Notes: a model not told the origin generated them from the letters alone. A stretch of DNA of 64,000 bases from Selaginella tamariscina (GCA_003024785.1 PUQB01000830.1:1-64000), one strand, 5' to 3'; positions 37,260 to 49,120 are shown, counted from the first letter of the stretch. Numbers and translations: made by a program.

Positions 37260-37970
37260 TATTATTATGATTTTTAACAAATAATGTAATAGTTATAATA
37301 TAATTTCATTACAGGTTACTCGTGTTTGCTTTTCAAAGAAGCATATTGAAAATGAACTTCAATTTTAAGCTAGTTAAGTTGCTATTAATCAGATTATTGA
37401 TGGCTTAAGTGTGCCAGAGAACACAGACACAAGAGCAATAACATAAGAATGACAATGTCATTTAAAGTTTGCATCCTCCATACTCATAATATATATGTCT
37501 GAACAGGAATGTATATGTATATGATGTATGTATACCCCTACATACAACACATGTATTAAAATGTATATATGTATTTGTCTCTCTCCCCCTCTCTCTCTCT
37601 CACACACACACATGCACACGCACGCACGCACTGAAATACAAGAATCCCTGTGTTAAAATCATTAACAACTCTTTTTCTAACGTAGTTTTGTGCTCTCTCT
37701 CTTTCTCATCACTCACTCACACTCTCTCTCTATCTCTCTCTCACACACACACACTGATCCACACTAAAGTGGTGGGTATCCTACATACGAAGACAATGGT
37801 TTGTATGCAAAGTATTTGTTCATTTAGACACATACACACACATATAAGTTTTCTCTCCAATTGAGTCTAGTTCTAAGGGAATATTGTCAAAGAATAATCG
37901 TAAAACTAAATAAAAACAAAATATTTATATATATATACGAAAATTAAAATAACGTTTCTTCACAAATTGT
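37260..37970. other. No gene; microsatellites and SCPL 3' flank
   Basis: CT/CA runs at 37577-37630 and 37696-37755. The text around 37640-37910 matches the reverse complement of 17180-17560 and 33770-34060, that is, SCPL downstream sequence. Confidence 0.55.
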
Positions 37971-37974
37971 TAAA

Positions 37975-39430
37975 ACTTGGGGTGTTTACGATGGAGTTGG
38001 CTCCTTGTACTGTCACAACGTCAATCCTTTATACACTTGACTCCATCCTCCCACATGTAATATTAACAATGTAAATCTCTCTCTCTCGCTCACACACCAC
38101 ACACACGTGCACGCACGCACAAGGTCTCTCTCTTCCTTTCTTTTAATATACAACGTCTCTCTCTCTCTCCACACACACACAAGGTCTCTCTCTTCCTCTC
38201 TTTCACACACACACACATACACAAGGTTTCTCTCTCACACACACACAAGTTCTCTCTCTCTTCCCTCTCTCTCTTTCTCTCTCTCACACACACAAGCTCT
38301 CTCTCCCTCTCTCTTTCTCATACACAAGCTCTCTTTCTCTCTCTCACACACACACCTCTCTTTCTCTCTCTCACACACACACCTCTCTTCGTAAGACAGA
38401 ATATACTAACCGTATTGGTGGAATTCCACGGGTATCTAGGAACTTGAGTAGCTAATTTAAAAATTTTAACCAGGCTCTTGAACTACTCATAGGAACGACA
38501 AAATACATTATTATAAAACCTACACTTTATGTGTGTGTGTGTACGCGCGTGTGTATGCACTTGTAAATCCAGATCCTTGGTTGGGAACTCAAGAAATTTT
38601 TATACAAAGGTAGAATAAAAAGGTACATGTTGTTCTCTTTATATCCAATGTTCCTGAACATAAGAAATATCAATCTAAATATTATGTATACTTTATATAT
38701 CATAGAGAGTTTATATATTTCATATTAATTTACAAACACACACACACGCACATACATACGCCCACACATACTTACAAGCAGCCTTCCTCGCCAATACTGA
38801 TGATAATAGAAGTCATTAGCGGAAAGCCCATCATAATTACACATCCGTAAATGCATTTCCAATCTGAATCAACAATTCATAAGTGTGTGTGCGTGTGTGT
38901 GTGTGAGAGAGAGGGACTTACAGCGAACCCTTTGAAGTTGATATATGAGTTAGGAGTACGATGTTTGTTATGAGACAAAATCTCCATAGCCAAAGTTGGA
39001 ATGTAGTAGATCTGTATGTGTGCATGTGTTTAAAAGTGTGTGTTATATATGGTACCTGCAACAATGTACAAGTCATTGAGGGAACTTCTTAAACCACTGA
39101 GTTAAGAATTTAAGGATTTCTTTGGCTGTTTTACGATCATTGGTGTTCAAATAGTATTAGAATATGCAAAACCAACGCCCACGGGAGATTGCAGGAGTAT
39201 CACGTTGGCAGCTGTTCATGAATAGTTTTTCTTAATATAAATAAATATCTAGATATTTTAAAATATTTATAGTTAAATATGTAAATCTAAATTATTTTAA
39301 ATATTTAAATTTAAATATGTAAAGAATATGCACATTTTGTCCATGAGTACTCATTTATACGAAGGCCCGTCCCATTCTTATTAACACGGAAAGGACCAAC
39401 TTCAACTCATGACATGCAAAATAGAGCTAG
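37975..39430 (-). pseudogene. SCPL pseudogene
   Basis: Minus-strand exons in family order: 39340-39420 (ELGPFRVNKNGTG-like), 39090-39210 (worn nucleophile exon, FLKKF...), 38925-38998 ([17 protein letters not shown] then YINFKGFA), 38795-38880 (IGNAFTDV ... DGLSANDFYY), 38405-38500 (worn SGD exon) and 37985-38055 (short last exon, VYKGLTL). The YLNR exon is missing or reduced, and the His-bearing end is truncated. A CT/CA microsatellite lies in the last intron at 38070-38395. Confidence 0.72.
38070..38395. repeat. Compound CT/CA microsatellite
   Basis: (CT)n(CA)n with 'acaaggtctctctc' units. It has the same intron position and unit type as 13705-14245 and 34288-34745. Confidence 0.9.
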
Positions 39431-40295
39431 TCACACACATTACACCAAATATCATTTATGTAAGAGTGTTGTGGTTTGCTTGAAACATGTTGGGTGAAGC
39501 AATATTATTTTAAATTAATTAATGTTATTTTTAAAGAGTAATTATTTATATTAAATTGCAAAATCGTTCTTTAAATCAAAGTGTCGAACCAAAGTTCCAT
39601 AAGAAAGATGAAAACTATGATGATGGATATTATAACAAAGAGTATGTCCACCATCCTAAAATATATTCAAATATATAAGGAATATAGGATAGATATTCTA
39701 TTTAATAATAGTTCTACTCAAGATAATAATCAATTTAATGGATTGATTCATTTTCTTTAACTTTTTATTACATAAAGATATTGAACCATATCTTTTTAGA
39801 TTATGATTAAACATTGAATTAAAAATTATAAAAGATTAAGTATTTAATCCATTTTGGATTTGAAGTTCAAATATGTGTTTGTGAATACATACACAATAGT
39901 CTCTTTCTTAAATAACTCGACAATATCGATTATTAATGTTATGTATTTAAAATGTTCATAAAGAGGATTGGCTTCATATATCGAAGTTATTTGAAAACTG
40001 AATATATATGCACGTTGTAACTAAAGTGGGCATGATACGTGAAAATGGGAATATAAAATAAATTACTAATTAATACTTAAGTTTTAATTATTAATTAATC
40101 ATTTAATTAATATGTAATTAAGCCTTAAATATTAATTAATTAATTAATTAATCCTTCAATAACCTTACTTAGTAAGGAATATTCCTAAAATATCTTAGAA
40201 TATTCATATTATTCTAAAAATAGTTTACAATAATGAAGAAATACTATCAAACATAATTACAAATGAAATCATTTTCTTATCAACATGTTAATTTT
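39430..40295. other. AT-rich, no gene seen
   Basis: No coding signal. It separates the SCPL cluster from the FCP1/ParB-like locus and may contain one end of any element there; no terminal repeat was found by eye. Confidence 0.5.
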
Positions 40296-40296
40296 T

Positions 40297-41465
40297 TTAT
40301 AAATACTTTCTTCTATCATACAAAGAAATTTTCATTTTGTCTAAATCATCACTCTCCGGATTAATCAAATCATTTTGGTCAATATCTTGATGTTGTTGCC
40401 ACCACTTAACACTCTCACGAATGCAATTGGGAGTTGCCATCCTTGTTAATACATAAGATGTGATAAGAGAAGGTCTGCATAAAGGCTCATCTAAAAACTG
40501 ACGTTCCTTAAGAATAATATTATAAAGCGCCCGGTTGCTATCCTTCATTTTATAAAATTCAAATCACGAGAAAGAAAAGCTTCAGGAAATGTATGATACG
40601 GTGGATACTGCTCACAAAAATTTTCGAGATTCTTCTTTCTGAGGCACGTATCCAAGTAGTTCACTAGCTCATCCATGATATCGGTATCAGAATATGGATC
40701 GAAAGTGATTGGATGAATACAAGCAATGTTTTGGTTGAGCATAGCCTTCTGAGGAGAGTCGTCTACTACTAACATATGTGCTTCTTATCCTTAAGCGACT
40801 GATCTCCCCATGAGTCCCAATTATTCTTTCATTCTTGAAGAAGTATGGCTTGCTTTCCTTTCTTATATTGTGAAATTCGAGAGGTTTATAACACATTCGC
40901 TGGTCAAAAATCCAATCTTTACGAATCACCTCTTCTGCAACACTACAATGTTTCTTAAGAAATTCAACAGCGGTGTTAAGTTATGAATCTGCATGCATGA
41001 CCAAATCCCCACAAGCGCACCCATCTCCTTAAGCTTTTGAAAGAGACGATCCAACCCTGGACGAAAAATAATATCATATCGAAATTTACCATGACAAGGA
41101 ATGAAATCTCCTTGTTTGATTTTTTTTTCCTATCCTCGGGCCTTTGTCGATGAAGCAGAACACCATTGACATCCAACAACACAATATGGCCATGAGTAAC
41201 ATGAGATAGCGTTGCCTCTTGAATACTTTGCAAATCACTTGTTTGCTCCCTTTCACATTTATCCGTTGCCACTATCTCGTTGCCTATCCCTTCATCATTT
41301 AATTGTACATCATCCTTACAAGATTCAGATATTGCATGCGCTGAAGAAATTGATTTCGGAACTGAAGCCAATAAAAATGATGATGAAAAACTGAAGTGGC
41401 CCCCATGGTAACGATGTTTTGAGCTGCATTATTATCCATTTCCTGCATGAACTCTGTCATTCTGA
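40297..41465 (-). CDS. FCP1/NIF-type HAD phosphatase-like protein, frameshifted
   Basis: The minus-strand frames join into an FCP1-homology domain. The phosphatase motif appears as HIVLLDVNGVLLHRQ (about 41145-41190; the first Asp of the usual DxDx(T/V) is kept and the second is Asn, as in many plant relatives). Next come IIFRPGLDRLFQKLKEMGAL and VGIWSCMQIHN (about 40985-41075), KDWIFDQRMCYKPLEFHNIR, then HMLVVDDSPQKAMLNQNIAC with the VDD motif (40710-40775), and a long C-terminal tail ending YDRRKYL at 40297. At least four frame shifts are needed. The start is unclear: MTEFMQEMDNNAA at about 41462 directly abuts the upstream gene. Relatives dephosphorylate proteins such as the RNA polymerase II tail. 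Confidence 0.75.
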
Positions 41466-44400
41466 CATGTGGCACAAGAAATTGTCGCCAAACCCTTCTC
41501 TTACCTCATGCCAATGCTGAAAATCCATGTTCTCAATTTCATTACATCTGCAAAATGATAATTAGCTGACCTTAAAATTATCAAGGTATATTATTTACCT
41601 TGTTAATGTGTGACCCATGTTTGAACTAAAAGCTTCATTAATCCTTGAGAATTTATTTTCTGTACAAATATAAAGAAATATACAAAAATGCCTTATGTTA
41701 CACTCATTTACAACTATTCGTCACTCTAACAATTCATTAACAATTCTTCTTCGCTATTACCTTCTGAGTGAGGCGAAGAAGGTCTAAGCCGCTTGTGAGA
41801 TGGTTCAAGATCTTCTGCATCTTCTATTGATGTTTCCATGGGTAATGGAGTGTGCGAATGTTCTGTACTCCTCGAGATAACTTCCGGTCTAATATCTGAT
41901 TGAAGTTCGTCCTCAGACTCCGACATTGAACCAGATTCTCTTCAGAGCTATCGCACTTATCTGGAGGGAACTTTCTCAAATACTCCTTATGGATTCGTTG
42001 GGGTACTCAGTTGAGAACCTATCTATCCACTTGTTCAGGTCCTCAACCATGGTCTTATCCTTTTCAACGGCAAATACACATGTATGCCGAAGGTAACACT
42101 CCTTCAAGACGGACCCCCTAGTGCAGTAGTCAAAAACCCACGCATCACTGTGAGGACCCCTGATCAAGTTGACGATGCTCCGTGCCGCTTGACTTTGATG
42201 TTTGGATAACGTACATTGCCGAATACGTCACTCTCACCTATCGGTGTATCGGATGGAGGTTCAGGGCCGTTGGAGTGCAAACAGATGCCTGGCCAGTCAT
42301 TTGGAAGTTTGAAATTGTTTGGCGCATTCCTAACAACCAAGTGAACAACCGAATCAATGCACTTCGGATAGCATCATTCATATAAAATCCTGTCCAACGA
42401 TGTTATTCCTCTTGGCAAAGGAGAAGGCAAAGTATCGGTGACATGAGCAAGAATCAAGAAATAAATACCTGAAAACGTAGTATCAGTCAAGAGTGCAAGT
42501 ATGAATTCAATAATAAATACCTTCTTTGTACATGCTTGCACGGCTAAGTTTCTCCACCAAATCCTCTAGTGTCCTGTCTGTCGAAGGATTTTTTGACACC
42601 CGCCGATCCATCACGAACAATTGAAACGGTTTCCTACAAGCAGTGATGTACCCCATAAAGTCTCCGAATCCAACAACAAACATCTGTAGGGCTTGTCGTG
42701 ATTCGTAGCATCCTCCTTTATAAGGTTCAACTCGGTTCTCCGCTGCTGAAGGACTGCCATAAGAGAAGGCGTCATCGCAATGTTCTCCTTTTGGCGTTGG
42801 CGTGCAATAGATTCTTGCCCAGATCTTCCGATTGATTCACCCATTCGACAAGCATATCATCGTTGTCACATGCAAATATTTGCTGACCTCTTCGTATGTT
42901 GAAGCCGATCCAACCCAGTTTGTGGCAGTGTATTCCCAACCACTCCTTGAAGTGCCTGACCGTCTTCAACTCCATTGCCTTGAGATGAAAAGGAGAGGTG
43001 GGCTGCTGTTATTAATTGTAATTTGCCATCAATCACCAAATCAGCCAAGACTTCCATCTCCTCCATCGTTGTTCCATTTAAAGGCTTCAACCATGTGAGC
43101 TTGAAATCGTTGTCTACATCCTTTATAGATTGAACAGACTTAGCCTTCGGCGTCTTACTGGGTTTCTTTGCAGACTTCTCTGAGGGCTCCACTTCACTTG
43201 TCTGCTTCTTCTTCAGTGTTCCTTTTGCAAAGGATTCCATAATCCCCAACCATTTGGCAAAGATCCTATCTCGGGACAAGAAATCAACATCATCAAAAAG
43301 GATGTTTCCTTCCCGCCCACCTGGGCAAAATCAACTGCTACAATTTCTTCAACTCTCTGAAAAAAGACAGATTAATATACCGGCGAGATAAATCCCGCCC
43401 AAACAATTTGCTTACCCGGTATTCCGCAGATTGTGTATTCCCTGCGGTAGCTCTTTGTGGTCGCTGAAGAGATTCCCACACGGCTCGCGTGTGTTTGAAC
43501 TTCTCCCATATTTTGCTGTTGTAGTGGTTGGTGTCTGCAGCGTCCCATTCCGCCGATAACTTATGGTACTGCTCGATTGTGAGATTCGGCTTCGCTAAAA
43601 ACGCCGATCTTTTGTCAGCTTCTCACGGGTATGCTCGGAAAGTTTTGTTGCCATCGTTCCTTTGTTGTGTTCGAGAAGTCGTTGGGCTGCCGTTATTGTG
43701 TGCTGGCCACTAATGATGTAGTACTTAACTGATTTTCTATTCTCCGTCTGAACCTTCTTCATTTGTTCCGGTGTTGTGATCCACACTTTGTCAGCGCCTT
43801 TTCTTTCGTAGTATGCGCACAAAACAGCATTATGTGGAACGGTGTAAGAATTGTCGTCCTTCATCTTCTCCATGAGCTCAGCTACACGTTCCTGTTGAGT
43901 GGCCTGTAATTGAAGTTTGGGTTGACGCTGCAATACTTAACCCTACACTGGTAAATCTATCATCCAACATCATTTCCTTGTGCTTATTGCAGCATGGGAT
44001 GCCACAGGTGCAGCTGACAAAACGACTAATGATTTTCTTTCTACGATCCGAATCAACATGTGTGATCCCCGATTGATGCTGTTCTAATGTTCTCGGCACA
44101 CTCTTCCAGCTCCCGAAATTTCTAAGCAAATTGAACGTGATCTGTAAGAACCTGAGACCAAGCCACCCTCTCAATCTCCTTATGATGTCGCTGTGTTCTT
44201 CTTCAATGTGAAGAGGGACGATTGCTCCACTTGCTGATTTTCTGTATTGTGAAGCAATATCTCCTGACAATACACCTACTCGATGAGTCTGAAGATCTTC
44301 GAAGTAGACATCCAGATGGATCCCCTCCATAGATGGGCTTTCGTTGAGTTGAAGAAGAACTCCAAGGTCAACATCATTAGTGAACACGTGAACGTCATTA

Positions 44401-44850
44401 TCCACAAGTCGACAAAACCACCCGAAATTAATGTTGTAACTGGCGACCTCTGGATCCGAGAACGTGACATTGGATGGAACAAGGCATATGTGTCGAGCAT
44501 CGTCAATCTGGGTTCACAGCATGCTTTCGGATGCTTGACTAGCACACCCACTTTCCATTGTTTTGCTTGTCCATGCGATGTGACAGAGGTTAGTTTGACA
44601 GCAACCATGGTTGTTCCAATGCGCTTCCCGTTTAGTTTGAAATATGGCCAAGTTGATTCCAGAATCCCCCTGCCCATCTCTTCTCCTGCTCTCGTCTTTA
44701 ATGTCACCTCAATTCCACATCTGAATACAAAAATGATTAGTTCAAGTATCCGAGTATAACAGATTTTATTTTAATTCTTACCCAGAATTTGACGACGACT
44801 CCATACTAATGACTCGATCTCCTTGTTTAATAAATCGTCCTTCTGCAAAA
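41465..44850 (-). CDS. Multi-domain protein with ParB-like motif and possible methyltransferase-like segment
   Basis: Minus-strand exons. 44780-44845 encodes EGRFIKQGDRVISMESSS. 43965-44720 encodes GIEVTLKTRAGEEMGRGILE ... RRLRGWLGLRFLQITFNLLR ... SCTCGIPCCNKHKEMM. 43595-43960 encodes a ParB-superfamily-like block: CAYYERKGADKVWITTPEQM and YYIISGQHTITAAQRL, resembling the G-x-H-x-x-x-A-A box. 43440-43595 encodes LTIEQYHKLSAEWDAADTNH. 42540-43360 holds a Lys/Pro-rich linker and MELKTVRHFKEWLGIHCHKL. 41970-42170 encodes AWVFDYCTRGSVLKECYLRH and TCVFAVEKDKTMVEDLN, a layout like motif I and the acidic loop of SAM-dependent methyltransferases. An acidic tail (41726-41926) and the small exons 41600-41665 and 41465-41550 follow. 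Several frame breaks. No family is confidently recognised as a whole. Transcribed away from the palindrome arrays. Confidence 0.6.
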
Positions 44851-45135
44851 TAATACACTATGAATACAAATCATATAAAAACGCACACACACTTGTATAA
44901 ACCCGAATATACAAAAATAATACACAGAGAGAAGTAGACGAATTAACTGTCCAAAGCTCACCTTGCAAAGAAAGATAACATTTCGTTTTAGAACCACCAC
45001 AAATGTGAGCTCTGGACAGTTTTACATAGTTTCCTAGCTTTTACTCGAAATATTATGATAAGATGATAAAAGTAAATAAAATGAGATATGCAACTTATAT
45101 ATACTAATACACATATATATTCACATGGAAGGTGC

Positions 45136-46272
45136 GGCGGGATTAATCTCGCCACCCCTTCAATGCCTCCTGAAAGAGTGGGCGGGATTAATCTCGCCAC
45201 CTTTCTGGAGGCCTTGAACGGGAGTGCGGAATTAATCTTGCCACCCTTCTCGGTCTCAGAGAGAACTGGGCAGGATTTATTTGGCACACCCCTTCAGTGA
45301 CTCCAGAAAGGAGGGATTAATCTCGCCCACCATGTAAGGGATGGTTAAATGAATTTCGCCACCCTTCCCGTTCTCTCCATTGGTATGTTGTAAACCTTCT
45401 ACGTCTCAGACAGAAACGTTTGGGATTGGTCCGACTCACCAATGAGAGAAAAAAGGAAGGGTGGCGGGATTCATTCCTCCAACAGGCATTGAAGGCTCGG
45501 CGGGATTAATCCCGCCGCCCAGGGCCTTCACTCGGTCCCTGCGGCGGGATTAATCCCGCCGGACGCCAATTCCTGCTCAAATCGGGCGATTAATCCGCCG
45601 CCTAGGCCTTTAGGCAGGCCTTTGGCGGGATTAATCCCGCCGATTCGCACAGGGCAGCGGGATTAATCCCGCCGCCCAGGCCTTCACTTGGGCCCTAGGC
45701 AGCGGATTAATCCGCCGCGTACGCATGCCCTGTGCGGAATCGGGCGGGATTAATCCGCCGCCTAGGCCCAAGTGAAGGCCGGGGCGGCGGATTAATCCCG
45801 CCGGATTCCGCGCAGCGGCGGGATTAATCCCCGCCTAGGCCCTTCATGCAGGCCAATGGTGGCAGGATAAATCCCGTCCGATTCCGTGCAGGGCATGCAT
45901 ACGCGGCGGGATTAATTCCGCCGCCAGGCCCTTCACTCGGGCCTTAGTCGGCGGGATTAATCCCGCCGCCTAGGCCCTTCATGCAGGCCAATGGCGGCGG
46001 GATAAATCCCACCCAATTCCGTGCAGGGCATGTGTACGCGGCGGGATTAATCCCGCCGGACGCCAATGCCCTATGCGAAATCCGATGGGATTATCCCGCC
46101 GCCTAGGCCCTTCAGGCAGGCCAATGGCGGCGGGATAAATCCTGCCCAATTCCGCGCAGGGCATGCGTACGCGGCGGGATTAATCCCGCCGCCGAGTGGC
46201 TAATTATATAGCAGCGGGATTAATCCTGCCGCTACACACGTCTCACCATATAGTGGCGGGATTAATCCCGCC
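45136..46272. repeat. Palindrome array L: GGCGGGATTAATCCCGCC every ~43-45 bp
   Basis: The perfect 18-bp palindrome occurs exactly at 45499, 45543, 45624, 45950, 46040, 46173 and 46255, with about fifteen one- to three-base variants between. Most start-to-start distances fall between 40 and 47 bp. The spacers here share GCCTAGGCCCTTCA-, CAGGCCAATGG- and CAGGGCATGCGTACGC-like words. Copies at the low-coordinate end (45136, 45181, 45312) end TCTCGCC instead of TCCCGCC. The array lies just upstream of the minus-strand gene ending at 44850 and is a GC-rich island in an AT-rich window. Confidence 0.97.
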
Positions 46273-46274
46273 GC

Positions 46275-46348
46275 TACACACACACACACACAGATATATA
46301 CAGATTATACAGATACTGGTACACATAATATATGTATGTATACATAGG

Positions 46349-46381
<33 letters not shown>

Positions 46382-46665
46382 ATGTATATCGTGTGTATGT
46401 GTGTGTGAAACAAATAAAATCATACAGATAAACAAACACACACACACACATATATATACAGGAGTGTGCGTGTGTGTGCGAGAGATACAATTAACAAATC
46501 AATAAAATTATACAGACACACACACACACATATATAGATAAATAAATAGAATATATATATATCTGTGTGTGTGTATATGTATATATATATCTGTGTGTGT
46601 ATATGTATACGAGTGTGCGTGTGTGTGCGAGAGATAGAGATCTATAAGAAGAGAGAGAGAGAAGG

Positions 46666-46728
<63 letters not shown>

Positions 46729-46887
46729 GTGTGTGTATATGTATACGAGTGTGCGTGTGTGTGCGAGAGATAGAGATCTATAGAGAAGAGAGAGAGAGAA
46801 GGATATATATATATATCTGTGTGTGATATGTATACGAGTGTGCGTGTGTGTGCAAGAGATAGAGATCTATAGAGAAGAGAGAGAGAG

Positions 46888-46918
<31 letters not shown>

Positions 46919-47095
46919 CTGTGTGTATATGTATACGAGTGTGCGTGTGTGTGCGAGAGATAGAGATCTAAATTATATTATTAAGATACACACACATATA
47001 AATATATATGTGAATAAAAATAAATAAATATCACAAATAAACGCAGAGGAGTGTGCGTGAGAGAGAGAGAGAGAGATCTCACCTGTGTGAGAGAG
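46275..47095. repeat. Microsatellite field with a ~90-130 bp tandem unit
   Basis: Contains (AT)n at 46667-46727 and 46894-46918, CA runs and four copies of a compound unit 'tatacgagtgtgcgtgtgtg' + 'cgagagatagagatctata' (46607, 46741, 46830, 46932). No coding sequence. Confidence 0.85.
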
Positions 47096-47099
47096 AGAG

Positions 47100-47425
47100 A
47101 TTTCGCTGCCGCCGCCGCCGCCTTACAAACCCTAGGAATATACCAAAACCCTAAAAGGAATAGTAATCGAATATTCCTTTTAAGAATATACTTAAACCCT
47201 AAAAAGAATAAACTATAGATTCGCCCTAAACGAATATTCTTTCATTATATTATCAGCGTGTGCGTGCGTGGGTGTATCACATACACCCCAAGAATAAATA
47301 TCATGCAAGGGTTTAACACGTGTGTGTCCATGAGAGTGTTAAAGTTTCACATGCAGCGATACATATATACACACATAGTATTATACACATAGACATACAT
47401 ACATATTAGTATATATTAATATTAG
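47100..47425. other. Central inter-array segment, GCC repeat and possible promoter region
   Basis: A (GCC)n run at 47107-47124, next to 'ttacaaaccctagg', lies roughly midway between the two divergent genes. The motif AAACCCTA occurs here several times and is common in plant 5' regions as a telo-box. No gene. Confidence 0.35.
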
Positions 47426-47429
47426 AGAG

Positions 47430-47935
47430 ACAGAGTACAGGATCATGTATGGTGTGTATGTATGAGAGAAGAGTGACAATACATATTATGGATCATGCAT
47501 GGTGTGTATGTTTGAGAAAAGAGAGACAGTACATATTTACATGGATCATGCATGGTGTGTATGTATGAGAGAAGAGTGAGAGTGTTAACAAATTAAATTC
47601 ATACACATTGGATATATTAGTACACACATATACATACACACGTGTATACACACAGACATACATACATATTACATGTGTAAATTCAATGTAGGGTTTAGGG
47701 TTTAGGGTTTAGGATGGATCATGCATGGTGTTTATGTATGAGAGGAGTGAGTGTTATACACAGATATACATTATACATATTACATAATATTGTAACATCA
47801 GTACATATTATGGATCATGCATGGTGTGTATGTATGAGAGAAGAGACAGGCTACATATTATGGATCATGATCATGCATGGTGTGTATGTATGAGAGAAGG
47901 GATTATGCATGGTGACACTGTGTATGTATGAGAGA
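47430..47935. repeat. Dispersed tandem repeat 'ggatcatgcatggtgtgtatgt'
   Basis: The unit 'catgcatggtgtgtatgt' + 'atgagagaagag' occurs at about 47447 (as catgtatgg), 47491, 47547, 47718, 47815, 47872 and 47894, with variable spacers holding 'acatattatggat'. GCATGC/CATGCATG (RY-like) cores are kept. Confidence 0.8.
47691..47713 (+). repeat. Interstitial telomere-like repeat
   Basis: Three consecutive TTTAGGG units, the plant telomere repeat, stand within the inter-array segment. Confidence 0.9.
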
Positions 47936-47939
47936 AGAG

Positions 47940-48990
47940 ATAGAGTGTTAACAAATGAAAATCGTACACATTGCATATATTATATTAGTACACATATATA
48001 CATACACACGTGTATACACACAGACATACATATATATTACATGTGTAAATTCAATGTGTTACATACACACACACTGAGTACATATAGATCATACATGCGT
48101 TGAACATGATGTTTTTCAATAAAGAAGCAACATATAATTTCTCAAGTTTGGTTTAGGGCAATGTGCATGTGTGTGCATATGTGTCTCTGTAAGTGCTTCT
48201 AATGCGTGTGCACATGTATATATAAATTTATGATTGTGTTTATATATAATATGTGCAAAACAAACATCGAATAATTAAGAAAATAATATTAATATACACA
48301 CTATGAACATATTTTAAATTATACATAATAATATATGATTTTATCTAATATATAGCCATATATAGTTTTAATAATATATATTAATTTAATATTGATAATA
48401 AGGTTTAACACTAGAATATTCTTGAAATAATAACAAATTAATTGAGAAAATCCCATTAATATAATACGAATAATTACTGAGATAATTAATAATAAGACTA
48501 ATTTAATTATGATAATTAGGTTTAATATTGGAATATTTTGAATATTAAGAAAATAAAAGAATATCCCATTAATAGTAGGAAATGTAAATTAATTACTCGA
48601 GTAATTAAGAAAATAATAATAATAAACAGACTATGAATATATTTTAAATGATACATAATAATATATCAATTTATTTATTGTATTATGTATATATATATAT
48701 AATATAAACTTAATAATATATACTTGAATATTAAGAATGTAGAATAATTACAAAAATTTCGTAATATTAAACAGCTTGAAGCACTTGAATGACATTAAAT
48801 GCAATTTTAAAACACTCATTGGAATTGGAGAGTATATATGTCAGACTGTCGGTTATTTGTTTCAACTCATCTTAAATTTTCTTTTCTGTTATTTCAAAAA
48901 TTTGAATTTCTGACATAAGTATTATCAGTCTGACATGTAAATTTGAAAATACATTTAATTTCCCACTCAAATTCAGATCTGGTTCTTTCT
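47940..48990. other. AT-rich, no gene seen
   Basis: AT-rich sequence with many near-repeats such as 'aattaagaaaataataataataaaca' (48269, 48606). No coding signal. Confidence 0.5.
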
Positions 48991-49045
48991 CCGGCAAGGG
49001 TTTCTTCATTTTCACTCTTCAGATTTTCTTTTTTCTTCTTAGTGA

Positions 49046-49120
49046 TCAGCTCAGGAGCGACATTAAATTGGGTGCGCTATTGTTTATAGGAAAGCACGGC
49101 GCCTTCAGTGCTGTTTACAA
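49046..49120 (+). other. Possible leader exon of the DUF7869-type gene
   Basis: The segment ends in ...TTTACAA before GTAAGT (49121), and an acceptor TGTGCAG lies at 50180 just before the first ATG of the downstream gene, so the right palindrome array would sit in intron 1. Read in one frame it gives SDIKLGALLFIGKHGAFSAV then Y, resembling a protein kinase glycine-rich loop. This could be coincidence. Confidence 0.35.

Noticed and set aside
44283..44759. 158-residue plus-strand open frame
   Set aside because: It is antisense to the ParB-like gene, whose minus-strand reading fits the domain blocks and exon borders.
45979..46164. Open frames through the palindrome arrays (LIPP/INPA-rich peptides, also at 49484-49834)
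   Set aside because: The peptide repeats come from translating the palindrome units, with no codon bias or homology. The DNA-level palindrome is the conserved feature.
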